The notes under the pieces are model-generated. The model made no database searches. It saw nothing but the letters and a program-made list of their open reading frames with translations, and was not told the origin of the DNA. This document shows positions 9,790 to 20,029 of a stretch of DNA of 64,000 nucleotides, piece by piece. How positions within the stretch are numbered: position 1 is the first letter of the stretch; each line of letters opens with the position of its first letter. A program made the translations under genes and the position numbers. The stretch is taken from assembly GCA_012689375.1 (NCBI GenBank), contig JAAZLO010000045.1:27878-91877 (forward strand), written 5' to 3'. Origin of the DNA: Bacillota bacterium. GTDB taxonomy: Bacteria; Bacillota; SHA-98; UBA4971.

Positions 9790-11160
9790 CTAGCCCAACT
9801 CTTTCTGTATTGCTTTCGCCACCCCGGATACGGCGTCTCTCACCATAGTTTCCTCCGGCCCTTCACCTAAAATACGAATTAAGGGCTCTGTTCCAGACGG
9901 GCGTACAAATACACGCCCATCTTCACTAAGTAATGCTTCGGCCTTTTTTATAGCCTGGGCTACCCTAGGGTTAGAAAACAAATCCTGTTTGTTTCTAACA
10001 CCGACATTTATAAGAACCTGAGGATAAACTTCCATGCATGAAGCCAATTCTGACAGTTTTTCGCCTGTTCGGCGGAGAACCGACAGGAGGGCAAGGGCAG
10101 TAATAAGCCCATCGCCTGTTGTATTATGATTAAGAAAGATTATATGCCCCGATTGTTCCCCACCCAGGATAACTCCTAATTTTCTCATTGCTTCTAGGAC
10201 ATATCTATCCCCGTTTTGGGTAATAACAACATTGCCGCCTGCGCGCATGAAAGTCTCAGACAGCCCCAAATTACTGTACACAGTGGCAACTATCGTATTA
10301 TGGGGAAGTTCCCCCCTCCGTAGAAGATCTAGGCCGCAAATAGCCATAATATGATCACCGTCAACCACACGTCCTTTTTCATCAACGGCAATTAATCGAT
10401 CTGCATCACCGTCATGTGTAAGCCCCAAATCAGCCCCTGTTTCCAGTACTAGCTCAGCAACAACTTCAGGGTAAGTAGAACCGCAATCCACATTGATGTT
10501 TGTTCCGTCCGGCTTGTCATTCACTGCTATCACATGGGCGCCTAGATTCCGTAGCAATTCCGGAGTATATGCCGAAGCAGCACCGTTTGCACAATCCACA
10601 GCTATTTTTAACCCTTCAAGAGTAACATCAACCGTGCTTCTTACATATTTCGCATATCTTTTTCTTGCATCTTGGAGCAAGGTGACTGTTCCGACACCAT
10701 GCCCTGACGGCCTTGGAAAATCATCATTGTTATTAATATGAAATATCCCCTGTTCATCCAGGGTAATGTATTTTTCTATTTCTAATTCTTCTTCATCCGA
10801 AAGCTTAAAACCATCACCTGAGATAATCTTTAATCCATTATATTGCATGGGGTTATGTGAAGCCGAGATAATAATACCTGCGTCAGCCTGAAGGTCTCTC
10901 ACAAGGAACGCAACCCCCGGAGTGGGAATTACGCCGGTGTTTACCGCCTGTCCCCCGACTGATGCGATTCCTGACACTACTGCAGCCTCTAACATATTCC
11001 CGGACAATCTTGTATCCCGCCCAACAACGATAGTAGGCCTCTTCCCAAGTTTTCGGGAAATAATTCCGGTCGCTATCCGACCTATAGTAAACGCCAACTC
11101 CGGTGAAAGAAAGGTGTTGGCGATATCACGTACCCCGTCAGTCCCAAACAATCTTGCCAT
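9790..11160 (-). CDS. glmM: Phosphoglucosamine mutase
   Basis: LFGTDGVRDIAN, catalytic ISASHNPMQYNGLK, THDGDADRLIAVD, RPSGTEPLIRI; adjacent to cdaA-cdaR. Confidence 0.97.
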   Translation of the reverse strand: MARLFGTDGVRDIANTFLSPELAFTIGRIATGIISRKLGKRPTIVVGRDTRLSGNMLEAAVVSGIASVGGQAVNTGVIPTPGVAFLVRDLQADAGIIISASHNPMQYNGLKIISGDGFKLSDEEELEIEKYITLDEQGIFHINNNDDFPRPSGHGVGTVTLLQDARKRYAKYVRSTVDVTLEGLKIAVDCANGAASAYTPELLRNLGAHVIAVNDKPDGTNINVDCGSTYPEVVAELVLETGADLGLTHDGDADRLIAVDEKGRVVDGDHIMAICGLDLLRRGELPHNTIVATVYSNLGLSETFMRAGGNVVITQNGDRYVLEAMRKLGVILGGEQSGHIIFLNHNTTGDGLITALALLSVLRRTGEKLSELASCMEVYPQVLINVGVRNKQDLFSNPRVAQAIKKAEALLSEDGRVFVRPSGTEPLIRILGEGPEETMVRDAVSGVAKAIQKELG

Positions 11161-11255
11161 ATCCGGTTCCTCCTGACAAATATGACAGTCTTAAGAAGGC
11201 ACAGATTATTTGATTAACAGGCCCAGACTGCTATATTACTCAATTAATTCGCGTA

Positions 11256-11954
11256 TCATTTTCCGGATCCCTCTGCATTAGCTGGATCCGCAGGCAACTT
11301 ACGAATAGGAACAAATACACGGACAATTTGCGGTTGGATGTTCAAATCTGTAATAACACTGCCTCCTGCATCAATCGGGCTTACCTTTACGTTCCTGGAA
11401 ATCGAAGATGTAGCACCTGATATATCAATTCTGGCTAATACCTCAGATATCTTCTCTACCTGGCTCTTTTGGCCGATAACAGTAATAAATTTAGGTGATA
11501 ACTCCGGCTCCTGCGGGAAAGTTGCTTCCGCGGGGTATCCCGTTATTGCTATTTGGACAGGGAAATCCTCGGTAACGACAGTATCCACTCTTACACCGAC
11601 TGATGCCGGAATAACTTCGATTACCTGTATTCCCTCAGGAGGTAACACCTCAACTCTTCCGGCGTACTCCCCTTCACCGCGGTCTGATACAGACAGATAT
11701 GCCTGTACTTTGGAACCATCCAACGTTTCTACAAGGTACTTCGGGCCGCGTACCCGGACTTCCACCTGTCTCGGCCTTGTATCAACTGTAAATTCAGGTG
11801 AAGCACCTTCTACATTCACATCTGTTATGATAAACCGTTCAATATTATCACCCTGGGTTTTGCTTATATCTGCACCTGCAACAAACCATATAACAATAGC
11901 CAGGAGAACGGCTGCTATCTTAAGGTAAAGTTCACGGGAAACACCTATTTTCAC
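11256..11954 (-). CDS. cdaR: YbbR-repeat protein, CdaA regulator CdaR
   Basis: N-terminal TM anchor LKIAAVLLAIVIWFV, YbbR-like repeats, between cdaA and glmM. Confidence 0.9.
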   Translation of the reverse strand: MKIGVSRELYLKIAAVLLAIVIWFVAGADISKTQGDNIERFIITDVNVEGASPEFTVDTRPRQVEVRVRGPKYLVETLDGSKVQAYLSVSDRGEGEYAGRVEVLPPEGIQVIEVIPASVGVRVDTVVTEDFPVQIAITGYPAEATFPQEPELSPKFITVIGQKSQVEKISEVLARIDISGATSSISRNVKVSPIDAGGSVITDLNIQPQIVRVFVPIRKLPADPANAEGSGK

Positions 11955-12802
11955 ATTACATGCCCCCTTAGCCAGGCAGGAATGCTTTGTTTAAATTTGT
12001 TTGCATTTAATAGCTCTATCAGCTTTTCTTTTAAAGTGCTCTCATCCAGATACCGTACCAGCTTCCCGCTATGTGCAACAGAAATGACGCCGTTTTCTTC
12101 TGAAACAACTATGGAAATAGCATCAGATTGCTCTGATAAACCCAGTGCAGCACGGTGCCTGGTCCCCAGACGCCTACTGATGTTAGGGTTTTCAGACAGC
12201 GGAAGATAACAACCTGCAGCCATTATTCTGTTCCCCCGAATGATAACGGCACCGTCATGCAACGGTGAATAAGGCATAAATATATTCATCAAAAGTTCGA
12301 CAGAAACTACAGCGTCAATTTTCGTGCCGGTTTCCATTAATTCAGCAATGCCCGTATCCCGTTCGATGGTAATAAGTGCACCGACTTTATCCCTGGACAT
12401 GATTGCAGCTGCCTTAGAAGCGTCGGTAATCAATCTTAACATATCCTCTTTTTCAAGAAGCCCTAGCGGGCCGGTGAAAATACCGCCGCGCCCTATTTGT
12501 TCCAACGCTCTCCTGAGTTCCGGTAAAAATACTATGGGCAGGGCAACGAAAAGCATGGTAATTGTCTTTTGTAACAACCAGTTTACTGTACGCAGCTTCA
12601 GCAAGTCACTGAGCATAGTAGTGATAAAAAGGACTGCAATGCCTTTGATAAGCGATACGGCCTTTGTACCCCGGATAATAATTAAAAGCCTATAGATGAC
12701 ATAGGAGATAATAAGGATATCAACTATTGAGCGAATTGCATTTACCGCGTTTATCTTGGCAAAGCTTTCCATAAACCCTGCAATACTAAAATCAAATGGC
12801 AT
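11951..12802 (-). CDS. cdaA: Diadenylate cyclase (c-di-AMP synthase)
   Basis: DAC motifs SPLHDGAVII and LGTRHRAALGLSE; N-terminal TM helices. Start at 12802 has RBS GGGAGG; longer ORF starts at 12817. Confidence 0.95.
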   Translation of the reverse strand: MPFDFSIAGFMESFAKINAVNAIRSIVDILIISYVIYRLLIIIRGTKAVSLIKGIAVLFITTMLSDLLKLRTVNWLLQKTITMLFVALPIVFLPELRRALEQIGRGGIFTGPLGLLEKEDMLRLITDASKAAAIMSRDKVGALITIERDTGIAELMETGTKIDAVVSVELLMNIFMPYSPLHDGAVIIRGNRIMAAGCYLPLSENPNISRRLGTRHRAALGLSEQSDAISIVVSEENGVISVAHSGKLVRYLDESTLKEKLIELLNANKFKQSIPAWLRGHVM

Positions 12803-12849
12803 ACACGCCTCCCTCACCTTTACCCCAGCAAAGCCTTGGTTGCAAATAT

Positions 12850-12878
12850 ATAGTATACATTAATAGAGCCTGATGCAA
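12850..12878 (-). promoter_or_regulatory. Candidate sigma-A promoter for cdaA operon
   Basis: Minus strand TTGCAT, 17-nt spacer, TACTAT. Confidence 0.45.
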
Positions 12879-12929
12879 GGCTGGCAGAGTATTATTATCA
12901 GGACAGGTATATATTATAAGGTACCGACT

Positions 12930-14138
12930 TCAGGCACCGAATTTACTAAGTTTCAAAGCATTAGCCATTGCCAAGGGCAAAACACCGAGCGATGGAAAAA
13001 CCCCAAGATTACCTGAAGCACACGTGGATTCACCAAATCCTTCGATACCTTGGGGTCTTACCCACTCTGAGTGAATTAAGAATGGTACAGGGTGCCAGCT
13101 GTGACCTTTCATTTTTGCAGGTGTTGAATGATCACCGGTCACAATTAAAACGTCAGGACCCAAACCAAGGATTGAAGGAACGAATTTATCGAACTCTTCA
13201 ATAACTTGGACCTTACGTGCAAAATCACCGTCTTCTCCTGAACTGTCAGTATCTTTTATGTGAAAGTAAAAAAAGTCGTACTTATCAAAATGAGCAGTAA
13301 GTGTTTTTACTTCATCACTGATATTTATTCCACCGGTCTCTAAAATGTCCATACCGACTAACTTCGCTAAACCACGGTACATAGGATAACAAGCAATGGC
13401 AGCAGGGGTCAATTTGAACACTTGGGACATATCAGGTATTTCAGGAAGACGGGCAAAACCACGTAATAACACCATATTTGCAGGATGTTCATCCCGCAAT
13501 ACTTTTGCCGCCTCTGAAATCCATTTATCTACGAGGCTTGCAGTCAGGACAGCCTCTGAATTATGCGGAATTGCATCTTTCGGTCTCTCACCTATATGTT
13601 GAGGATCAGTATCCTTTATTTCACCGGATAAATTTTCCCCTCGAAATACTGCAACAAAACGATGAAAACTTCCCGGTTCAAGAATAACCTCAATACCCTC
13701 TACTGTAATTCGTCGAAGTTTCTCAATAAGCCTTCGATTTTCTTCAGTGGGGATCCTACCTGCACGCCTATCAAGAATAACACCGGTGTCATCTACTGTG
13801 CAAAAGTTCCCCCTGGCTGCCACGTCCGATGGTTTCAGTTCAACTCCTGTCCCAAGAGCTTCTAAGACCCCCCTGCCTATTTCATATTCCATCGGATCAT
13901 ATCCAAACAAGGCAAGATGTGAAGGTCCGCTCCCCGGTGTAACACCGAGAGCCACAGGTTCTATCAAACCACAATCAGAAGAAGCCGCCAGTTTGTCCAA
14001 ATTTGGAGTAATTGCTTCTTCCAAGGCTGTACAGTTTGTACCGGGGTAAGGCAGTCCCCCTATACCATCTACTACTACCATGACTATTTTTGTTTCCGTT
14101 TGTTGACTGAGTTCTTTAATAAGTTGAATATTTACCAT
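12930..14138 (-). CDS. apgM: 2,3-bisphosphoglycerate-independent phosphoglycerate mutase, archaeal type
   Basis: VVVDGIGGLPYPGTNCTALEEAITPNLD, GSGPSHLALFGYDP, TGDHSTPAKMKGHSWHPVPFL. Confidence 0.93.
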   Translation of the reverse strand: MVNIQLIKELSQQTETKIVMVVVDGIGGLPYPGTNCTALEEAITPNLDKLAASSDCGLIEPVALGVTPGSGPSHLALFGYDPMEYEIGRGVLEALGTGVELKPSDVAARGNFCTVDDTGVILDRRAGRIPTEENRRLIEKLRRITVEGIEVILEPGSFHRFVAVFRGENLSGEIKDTDPQHIGERPKDAIPHNSEAVLTASLVDKWISEAAKVLRDEHPANMVLLRGFARLPEIPDMSQVFKLTPAAIACYPMYRGLAKLVGMDILETGGINISDEVKTLTAHFDKYDFFYFHIKDTDSSGEDGDFARKVQVIEEFDKFVPSILGLGPDVLIVTGDHSTPAKMKGHSWHPVPFLIHSEWVRPQGIEGFGESTCASGNLGVFPSLGVLPLAMANALKLSKFGA

Positions 14139-14285
14139 GTTTGTACCCCTTTCTTATGACACCACAAAAACCCTAACTCAAGAAAACTTCGCTGTGTTTT
14201 TTTATTATCCTCCCCAATACCTTCACGGGGGCATACTATAACCGAAAAATACAGGGAATGAATCCATCAAAGGGTGACTGTTTAA

Positions 14286-16304
14286 GTGAATGCAGACTCC
14301 AAGGAAACAAATAGTTTATATAAAAAGCTCGGCTTAATCCCGGGATGGCGTTGGGTAACAGTGATACTTGTTTTTCTTATCTTTGCAGTATCAGTTATTA
14401 CCGGCATAAAGCCGATTGGTGAAATAAGGGGAGGAACTGCATTCTATGATATTCATGGCACTCTTATCACAACAACTGCGACCCCGGACAGAATCGAAAT
14501 CCCTTTATCAGATATGTCCCCCCATCTCCTTCATGCATTTATCGCTGTGGAAGATTCCCGTTTTTATAAGCACCCGGGGCTTGATCCCATAGGAATAGCC
14601 AGGGCTCTGCTGCATAATATTCAAAGAGGTCGGATCGTCGCAGGAGGCAGTACAATTACCCAACAACTAGCGAAAAACATGTATCTCCCTGCAACACGAT
14701 CTTTCAAACGTAAGTTGGCCGAAGTGGTCCTTTCATTTTATTTAGAAATAAGATTCTCGAAAAATGAAATTCTCGAGCGTTACCTAAACTTGGTTTATCT
14801 CGGGCATGGAGCATATGGTGTTGAAGCAGGTGCACACCTTTATTTTGGGAAGCGGGCTTCTGATCTTTCCCTTGCAGAAGCTTCTATGCTGGCAGGTATT
14901 ACAAGGGCACCTTTCTACTATTCACCGTACAGAGACTTGGATATCGCTCTCGACCGCATGAAAACTGTCATCAATAGAATGCTTATTATAGGTTATATTT
15001 CCGAAGATGAAGCAAAAAACGCCTCAAACGAGATCATTCAAACTGTAGGGCTTGGAAGACGTGAAACCAGGCCTGCTCCGTATTTTATGGACTACGTTAT
15101 TGATGAGACTTTAAAACTCCTTGGAGATGAGGGAGCACTGCTTTATTCAGGCAATTTAAAGATCCACACATCCTTAGATATAAAATTCCAACATGCCGCA
15201 GAAAAGGCATTTGCCAAAGGGCTTGATGCCCTTACGCCCCAAAATACAGAAAAGAAAAGTACCTCACAGGCAAAAATACCGATCCAACCACAGGGAGCAC
15301 TGGTAGTTTTAGATCCCAGGAATGGGCATATTAAGGCTCTCATAGGAGGGAGAAGTTATTCCGAAACACAATTTAATCGTGCATTGCAGGCAATGAGGCA
15401 ACCGGGCTCATCATTCAAGCCCTTTTTCTATGCCGCCGCCTTAGACAACGGCTTTACGGCCGCATCTACACTCCCTTGTGAGCCCGTAACATTCTATAGG
15501 CAAAGGCTACCCTACACTCCTACTGACTACGGGGAATTTCAGTACCATTTCAGATGGTTGACATTAAGGGAGGCTCTGGTCACTTCATGCAATGTGGTAT
15601 CAGTAACACTGGCAAATATCATTGGGCCAGAAACAGGAATGAACCTGGCAAAAAAATTAGGCGTACAAAGCCCATTAGGGCCAAACCTATCCCTTGTTCT
15701 TGGGACCTCGGAAGTTACCCCCTTTGAAATGACATTAGCCTTTGCACCCCTTGCCAATGGAGGAAAACGGGTACAACCTATATTCATAACGGCAATTGAA
15801 GATAAACAAGGGAAAAAACTATATCATTCCCGGGTTAGAACCCTACAAGTCATTGACCCCAGGACTGCTTTTATTATCACAGATATACTGAAACAAGTTA
15901 TTAGCCCGTGGGGCACCGCAAGATCTATTTCATCCCGATTTTTGCCGGAAGTAGCTGCGAAGACAGGCTCCACCCAGGGCTATACTGATGCGTGGATAAT
16001 AGGTTATACACCTAATATTGTATGTTCGGTGTACATAGGTAATGATAACCCCAGTGTTCTTCTGGGGAAATCCGGAGGAGCGGCTGCAGGACCAATATTT
16101 GCAGATTTTATGGAAGAAGTGCTCAGGGACGGGCCTGTATTAACCTTTCAAATGCCATCTGAAATCGTCAGCGTTGAAATATGCCATGAAACAGGGTATT
16201 TAGCCTCACCCGGATGCCCAACTACGCGCCGAGAGTTGTTTAAAGACGGTACACAACCGGTTTATGAATGTCCCTGGCATGGATCCTCTTTTTATCCAAG
16301 GTAG
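14286..16304 (+). CDS. Penicillin-binding protein 1A family (transglycosylase/transpeptidase)
   Basis: GT51 motifs AVEDSRFYKHPGLD, GGSTITQQLAKN; transpeptidase QPGSSFKPF, TSCNVV, KTGSTQGYTDAW. Confidence 0.95.
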   Translation: MNADSKETNSLYKKLGLIPGWRWVTVILVFLIFAVSVITGIKPIGEIRGGTAFYDIHGTLITTTATPDRIEIPLSDMSPHLLHAFIAVEDSRFYKHPGLDPIGIARALLHNIQRGRIVAGGSTITQQLAKNMYLPATRSFKRKLAEVVLSFYLEIRFSKNEILERYLNLVYLGHGAYGVEAGAHLYFGKRASDLSLAEASMLAGITRAPFYYSPYRDLDIALDRMKTVINRMLIIGYISEDEAKNASNEIIQTVGLGRRETRPAPYFMDYVIDETLKLLGDEGALLYSGNLKIHTSLDIKFQHAAEKAFAKGLDALTPQNTEKKSTSQAKIPIQPQGALVVLDPRNGHIKALIGGRSYSETQFNRALQAMRQPGSSFKPFFYAAALDNGFTAASTLPCEPVTFYRQRLPYTPTDYGEFQYHFRWLTLREALVTSCNVVSVTLANIIGPETGMNLAKKLGVQSPLGPNLSLVLGTSEVTPFEMTLAFAPLANGGKRVQPIFITAIEDKQGKKLYHSRVRTLQVIDPRTAFIITDILKQVISPWGTARSISSRFLPEVAAKTGSTQGYTDAWIIGYTPNIVCSVYIGNDNPSVLLGKSGGAAAGPIFADFMEEVLRDGPVLTFQMPSEIVSVEICHETGYLASPGCPTTRRELFKDGTQPVYECPWHGSSFYPR

Positions 16305-17281
16305 ATCTGACGATCCAACCTTTTATTATAAACACTCCAGTTGCCGTCGGTATCCTTATTGTCTTCTACAATATCCACAAATTGAGCAACAAAAGCATCT
16401 GAATAGTCTGCCAGATGAAGAACAATCGCTTCAAGAGTTTTTGGGCGTTTAGGCGAACCCCATTCAAGCTTTCCATGATGACTTAGGATCATATGACGAA
16501 TTTTAAGGCTCAAATCGTTGGGGAAACCAGGTATTCCATGGACAGCCTGAGCAATCATGCGTTCACCAATAACGATGTGACCAATGAGCTTACCTTCATC
16601 ACTTAAGTCGAAGGGACCGTCATATTTGTATTCCATTAATTTACCGATATCATGGAGTATAGCCCCTGTAATCAAAAGTTCGTTATCAATTACCGGATAA
16701 AGCCGGCTTATTGTCTCGCATAAAGCTACTACGTTAACAGTATGCTCTATTAATCCCCCGATAACGGCATGATGAATTGTTTTCGCAGCGGGAGCCTGAA
16801 TATAGGCTGCAGCAAATTTCGGATCTTCGAGGAATGTCAGAACTAGCTTTTTCAGATATGTATTGGAAAACCCCTCCACTTTGATAATTAGTTGGTTTAA
16901 CAACTCCTCAACATTTTTTGTTGTACGTGGCAGAAAAAGAGAGAGATCATATTCCATATGTGTGCATTTATGTAAAGTCTCAATTGTAATCTGTGGAGTC
17001 CCCCTATATTCCCCGACGAATCCTTTCACACATACTACATCCCCGTCCTGAAATGAATTATATACATTTTCACCGTCATCCCATAAGATAGCTCTTATCT
17101 CACCTGTTCTGTCGAAAAGTACAAGTGTCAAATAATAACCCGGCCTTGATGCAAACGTGGAAAGCTGCTTGGATTTAGCCATAAAGATACTGTTAACCGG
17201 TTGGCCTTGTTCAAGATCGGTTATTCTTTGCCTTTCACCCTGCGTGTGGTTGTTTAGCATGACTTTTTCAACCCCTAACAT
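16292..17281 (-). CDS. 3'-5' exoribonuclease YhaM family (OB fold + HD domain)
   Basis: N-terminal OB-like region, HD motif GAILHDIGKLMEY, ILSHHGKLEWGSPKRPKTLEA. Confidence 0.9.
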   Translation of the reverse strand: MLGVEKVMLNNHTQGERQRITDLEQGQPVNSIFMAKSKQLSTFASRPGYYLTLVLFDRTGEIRAILWDDGENVYNSFQDGDVVCVKGFVGEYRGTPQITIETLHKCTHMEYDLSLFLPRTTKNVEELLNQLIIKVEGFSNTYLKKLVLTFLEDPKFAAAYIQAPAAKTIHHAVIGGLIEHTVNVVALCETISRLYPVIDNELLITGAILHDIGKLMEYKYDGPFDLSDEGKLIGHIVIGERMIAQAVHGIPGFPNDLSLKIRHMILSHHGKLEWGSPKRPKTLEAIVLHLADYSDAFVAQFVDIVEDNKDTDGNWSVYNKRLDRQIYLG

Positions 17282-17307
17282 ATAAACACTGTTCCTGCAT
17301 ATAGAAT

Positions 17308-18126
17308 CTAAACACCAAGGACAAACCGGCTTATCGCCTCTTGAACCCCGTCCCCGTTTATTCCCTTTGTAATATAATCAGCCGCTTCCTTTACCTTATC
17401 ATCAGCATTACCCACGGCAACGCCGATCCCGGCGTAAGATAACATCGTAATATCATTTTCACTGTCACCTATAGCCATTACCTGATCTTTCAATAGACCC
17501 ATATCCTCAGCCAGCGTGGCAAGGGCCGCTCCTTTTGTGACTCCTTTACCGGTAAATTCAATAAATGTAGGCATTGAACGTACTATGTGTGACTTATCTC
17601 CGAACTTTTGTTTCAATACAGGTAAAATTTCATTAACAATTTCCGGAGTTGATATAACCAATAGCTTTGTAGGGGGCTCTTCAAGGAAATCTGACAAATT
17701 CCCCACAACATTAGCCCCTACATTAACATGGGCCATATAACGGCGAATCTTATCATTCATACATTCAACGTATATTTCATCGTTTATGTATGCATTAATA
17801 TGACAACCAAGAGATCTGAGATGCTCCAGAATTTGATGAGCATATTCAAGGGGTATCGGTCTATGCCAATACAGTTCCCTTGTCTTTGCATTCTTTACAA
17901 AAGCACCGTCGTAGGTTATAAGGGGACTATTGAGCCCTAACTCTTCAACAAAAGGTACAGTCGCACGATACATGCGCCCGGTCGCTAATGTAACTTGACA
18001 CCCTGCATCTATTGCATTATGTATAGCTTGTTTTGTCTCAACGCTTATCTTTAAATCACCGCCAATCAAAGTGTAATCTACATCAATAGCCACCAATTTA
18101 ATTGCATTGGATTCCTTAACTGTCAC
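17308..18126 (-). CDS. Cof-type HAD-IIB family hydrolase
   Basis: DVDYTLIGGDLKIS, TLATGR, GDSENDITML. Confidence 0.93.
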   Translation of the reverse strand: MTVKESNAIKLVAIDVDYTLIGGDLKISVETKQAIHNAIDAGCQVTLATGRMYRATVPFVEELGLNSPLITYDGAFVKNAKTRELYWHRPIPLEYAHQILEHLRSLGCHINAYINDEIYVECMNDKIRRYMAHVNVGANVVGNLSDFLEEPPTKLLVISTPEIVNEILPVLKQKFGDKSHIVRSMPTFIEFTGKGVTKGAALATLAEDMGLLKDQVMAIGDSENDITMLSYAGIGVAVGNADDKVKEAADYITKGINGDGVQEAISRFVLGV

Positions 18127-18192
18127 CAGTTTCGCACCACCCGTATAATAATATGAAATCCTTTATAACAAAAGTAAAAAAACGCAACGTAA

Positions 18193-20028
18193 TCAAAGGT
18201 TTTGTTTTAGCAATTCTGCAAGCTTCCGGTTAATTCCAGGCACCTTTGCAATTTCTTCCACCCTTGCTTCACCTATACCCTTTATTGATCCAAAAGCAGC
18301 GAGAAGAGCCTGGATCCTTTTCTTCCCAATACCAGGAATCTCCTCAAGGGAAGATAGCATGGATCGCTTAGTCCTGAGTTGTCTATGATATGAAACAGCA
18401 AATCTATGGGCTTCGTCACGGATATACCTTAGGAGAAGAAGGGCCTTTGAATCTTGTGGCAGAACAATCGGCTCATTTTGATCTTCTGTAAAAATCAATT
18501 CATTACGCTCTGCAAGGCTAATTATGGGAATATCCGTAATACCCAATTTTGTGAGGGCTTTAACCCCTGCATTGAGTTGACCCCTTCCCCCGTCAATAAC
18601 AATTAAATCCGGTAATTTCAGATTATTTTCTGCCTTCCCTAGGATTCTTTTATACCGCCTAAGGACGACTTCCAACATCATGGCATAATCATCCTGCCCG
18701 TCCACGGTTTTTATTTTGAAACGTCGGTACGAAGATTTCTCAGGCTTACCTTGTCGGAACACTACCATGCTTCCGACAGCATCAGTCCCTTGAATAGTTG
18801 ATATATCGAAGGCTTCAATCTTTCCGGGGAGCCTGGGTAGGTTTAATGCCTTCTTGAGTTCAAGCAACGCTGCATCTCTCGATGCTGCTTCCCGTGCAGC
18901 AAGGGTTTTTGCTTCTTCCAAACTAATTCTTGCATTATCCGTTGCCATACTTTGGAGATGCCTTTTATTGCCCCTCTTCGGGACACGGATACTGACCTTA
19001 CGACCCTTTTTTTCCCTTAGCCACATATTGATTGCTTTCTTATCCTCCGGATCTGAGGGGAGCAACAGTTCATCCGGGATGAAGACAGCTTCAGAATAAT
19101 ATTGCTTAATAAAAGCAGTAATGACTTCAATGTCGGGAGTACCCCAGGCAACGGTAATAAAAAAACGTTCACGACCCATGAGCTTCCCGGATCTGACAAA
19201 AAACACCTGAACGCATATATCAGTGTCATCCCGGAAATAACCCATTACATCAATATCTGCATCTGAATCAAGCACTACTTTTTGTCTCTCAGTCACACGC
19301 CGGATAGCCTGAATGGTGTCGCGGATAGATGCTGCTTCTTCAAAGTTAAGCGAATCCGAGGCATCTTGCATCTTCTTTTTCATTGCAGGCAATACTTGAT
19401 CATGGCGCCCTTCCAGGCACAAAATAATTTGATTTATGAGTTCCCTATATGCTTCTTTAGATATTCTGCCTGTGCAAGGAGAGAGACATTTTTTTATATG
19501 ATAATTAAGGCATGGACGTATTTCTTGAGTGCAACCCTCATCTATTTTTTTTGAACAACTCCGTATAGGGAACAGGCTCTTTAAAAAGCGGAGAGTATTA
19601 TGCATTGCGCCCACATCCGTAAACGGTCCAAAATACCGGCTGCCGTCCTGTTCTACTTCTCTTGTTATAAGTATCCTGGGGAAATCCTCTTCCAGTGTAA
19701 TTTTAATAAAAGGGTAAGTTTTATCATCCCTCAGCTGTATATTAAACCAGGGACGGTATTTTTTTATTAGATTGTTTTCGAGGATCAGCGCCTCAACTTC
19801 AGAATCAGTAACAATATACTCGAAATCGCAAATACGATCTATAAGCACCTGAGTTCGTTTAGGCAGTCCTTCAGATGATTGAAAATACGAACGGACTCTG
19901 TTCCTCAACGAGGAGGCCTTCCCTACATAGATAACCCGGTTTGAACGATCCTTCATTACATAAACCCCAGGCCTGTCAGGAAGGCTTTTTGCTCGTTCCG
20001 CTAAATTTGTTTTTAGATTTGTGTTCAC
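18193..20028 (-). CDS. uvrC: Excinuclease ABC subunit C
   Basis: GIY-YIG PGVYVMKD...VIYVGKASSLRNRVRSYF, UVR motif, C-terminal HhH. Confidence 0.98.
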   Translation of the reverse strand: MNTNLKTNLAERAKSLPDRPGVYVMKDRSNRVIYVGKASSLRNRVRSYFQSSEGLPKRTQVLIDRICDFEYIVTDSEVEALILENNLIKKYRPWFNIQLRDDKTYPFIKITLEEDFPRILITREVEQDGSRYFGPFTDVGAMHNTLRFLKSLFPIRSCSKKIDEGCTQEIRPCLNYHIKKCLSPCTGRISKEAYRELINQIILCLEGRHDQVLPAMKKKMQDASDSLNFEEAASIRDTIQAIRRVTERQKVVLDSDADIDVMGYFRDDTDICVQVFFVRSGKLMGRERFFITVAWGTPDIEVITAFIKQYYSEAVFIPDELLLPSDPEDKKAINMWLREKKGRKVSIRVPKRGNKRHLQSMATDNARISLEEAKTLAAREAASRDAALLELKKALNLPRLPGKIEAFDISTIQGTDAVGSMVVFRQGKPEKSSYRRFKIKTVDGQDDYAMMLEVVLRRYKRILGKAENNLKLPDLIVIDGGRGQLNAGVKALTKLGITDIPIISLAERNELIFTEDQNEPIVLPQDSKALLLLRYIRDEAHRFAVSYHRQLRTKRSMLSSLEEIPGIGKKRIQALLAAFGSIKGIGEARVEEIAKVPGINRKLAELLKQNL

Positions 20029-20029
20029 T

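Noticed and set aside
11338-11928. 196-aa plus-strand ORF opposite cdaR
   Set aside because: Antisense shadow ORF of a clear YbbR/CdaR gene.
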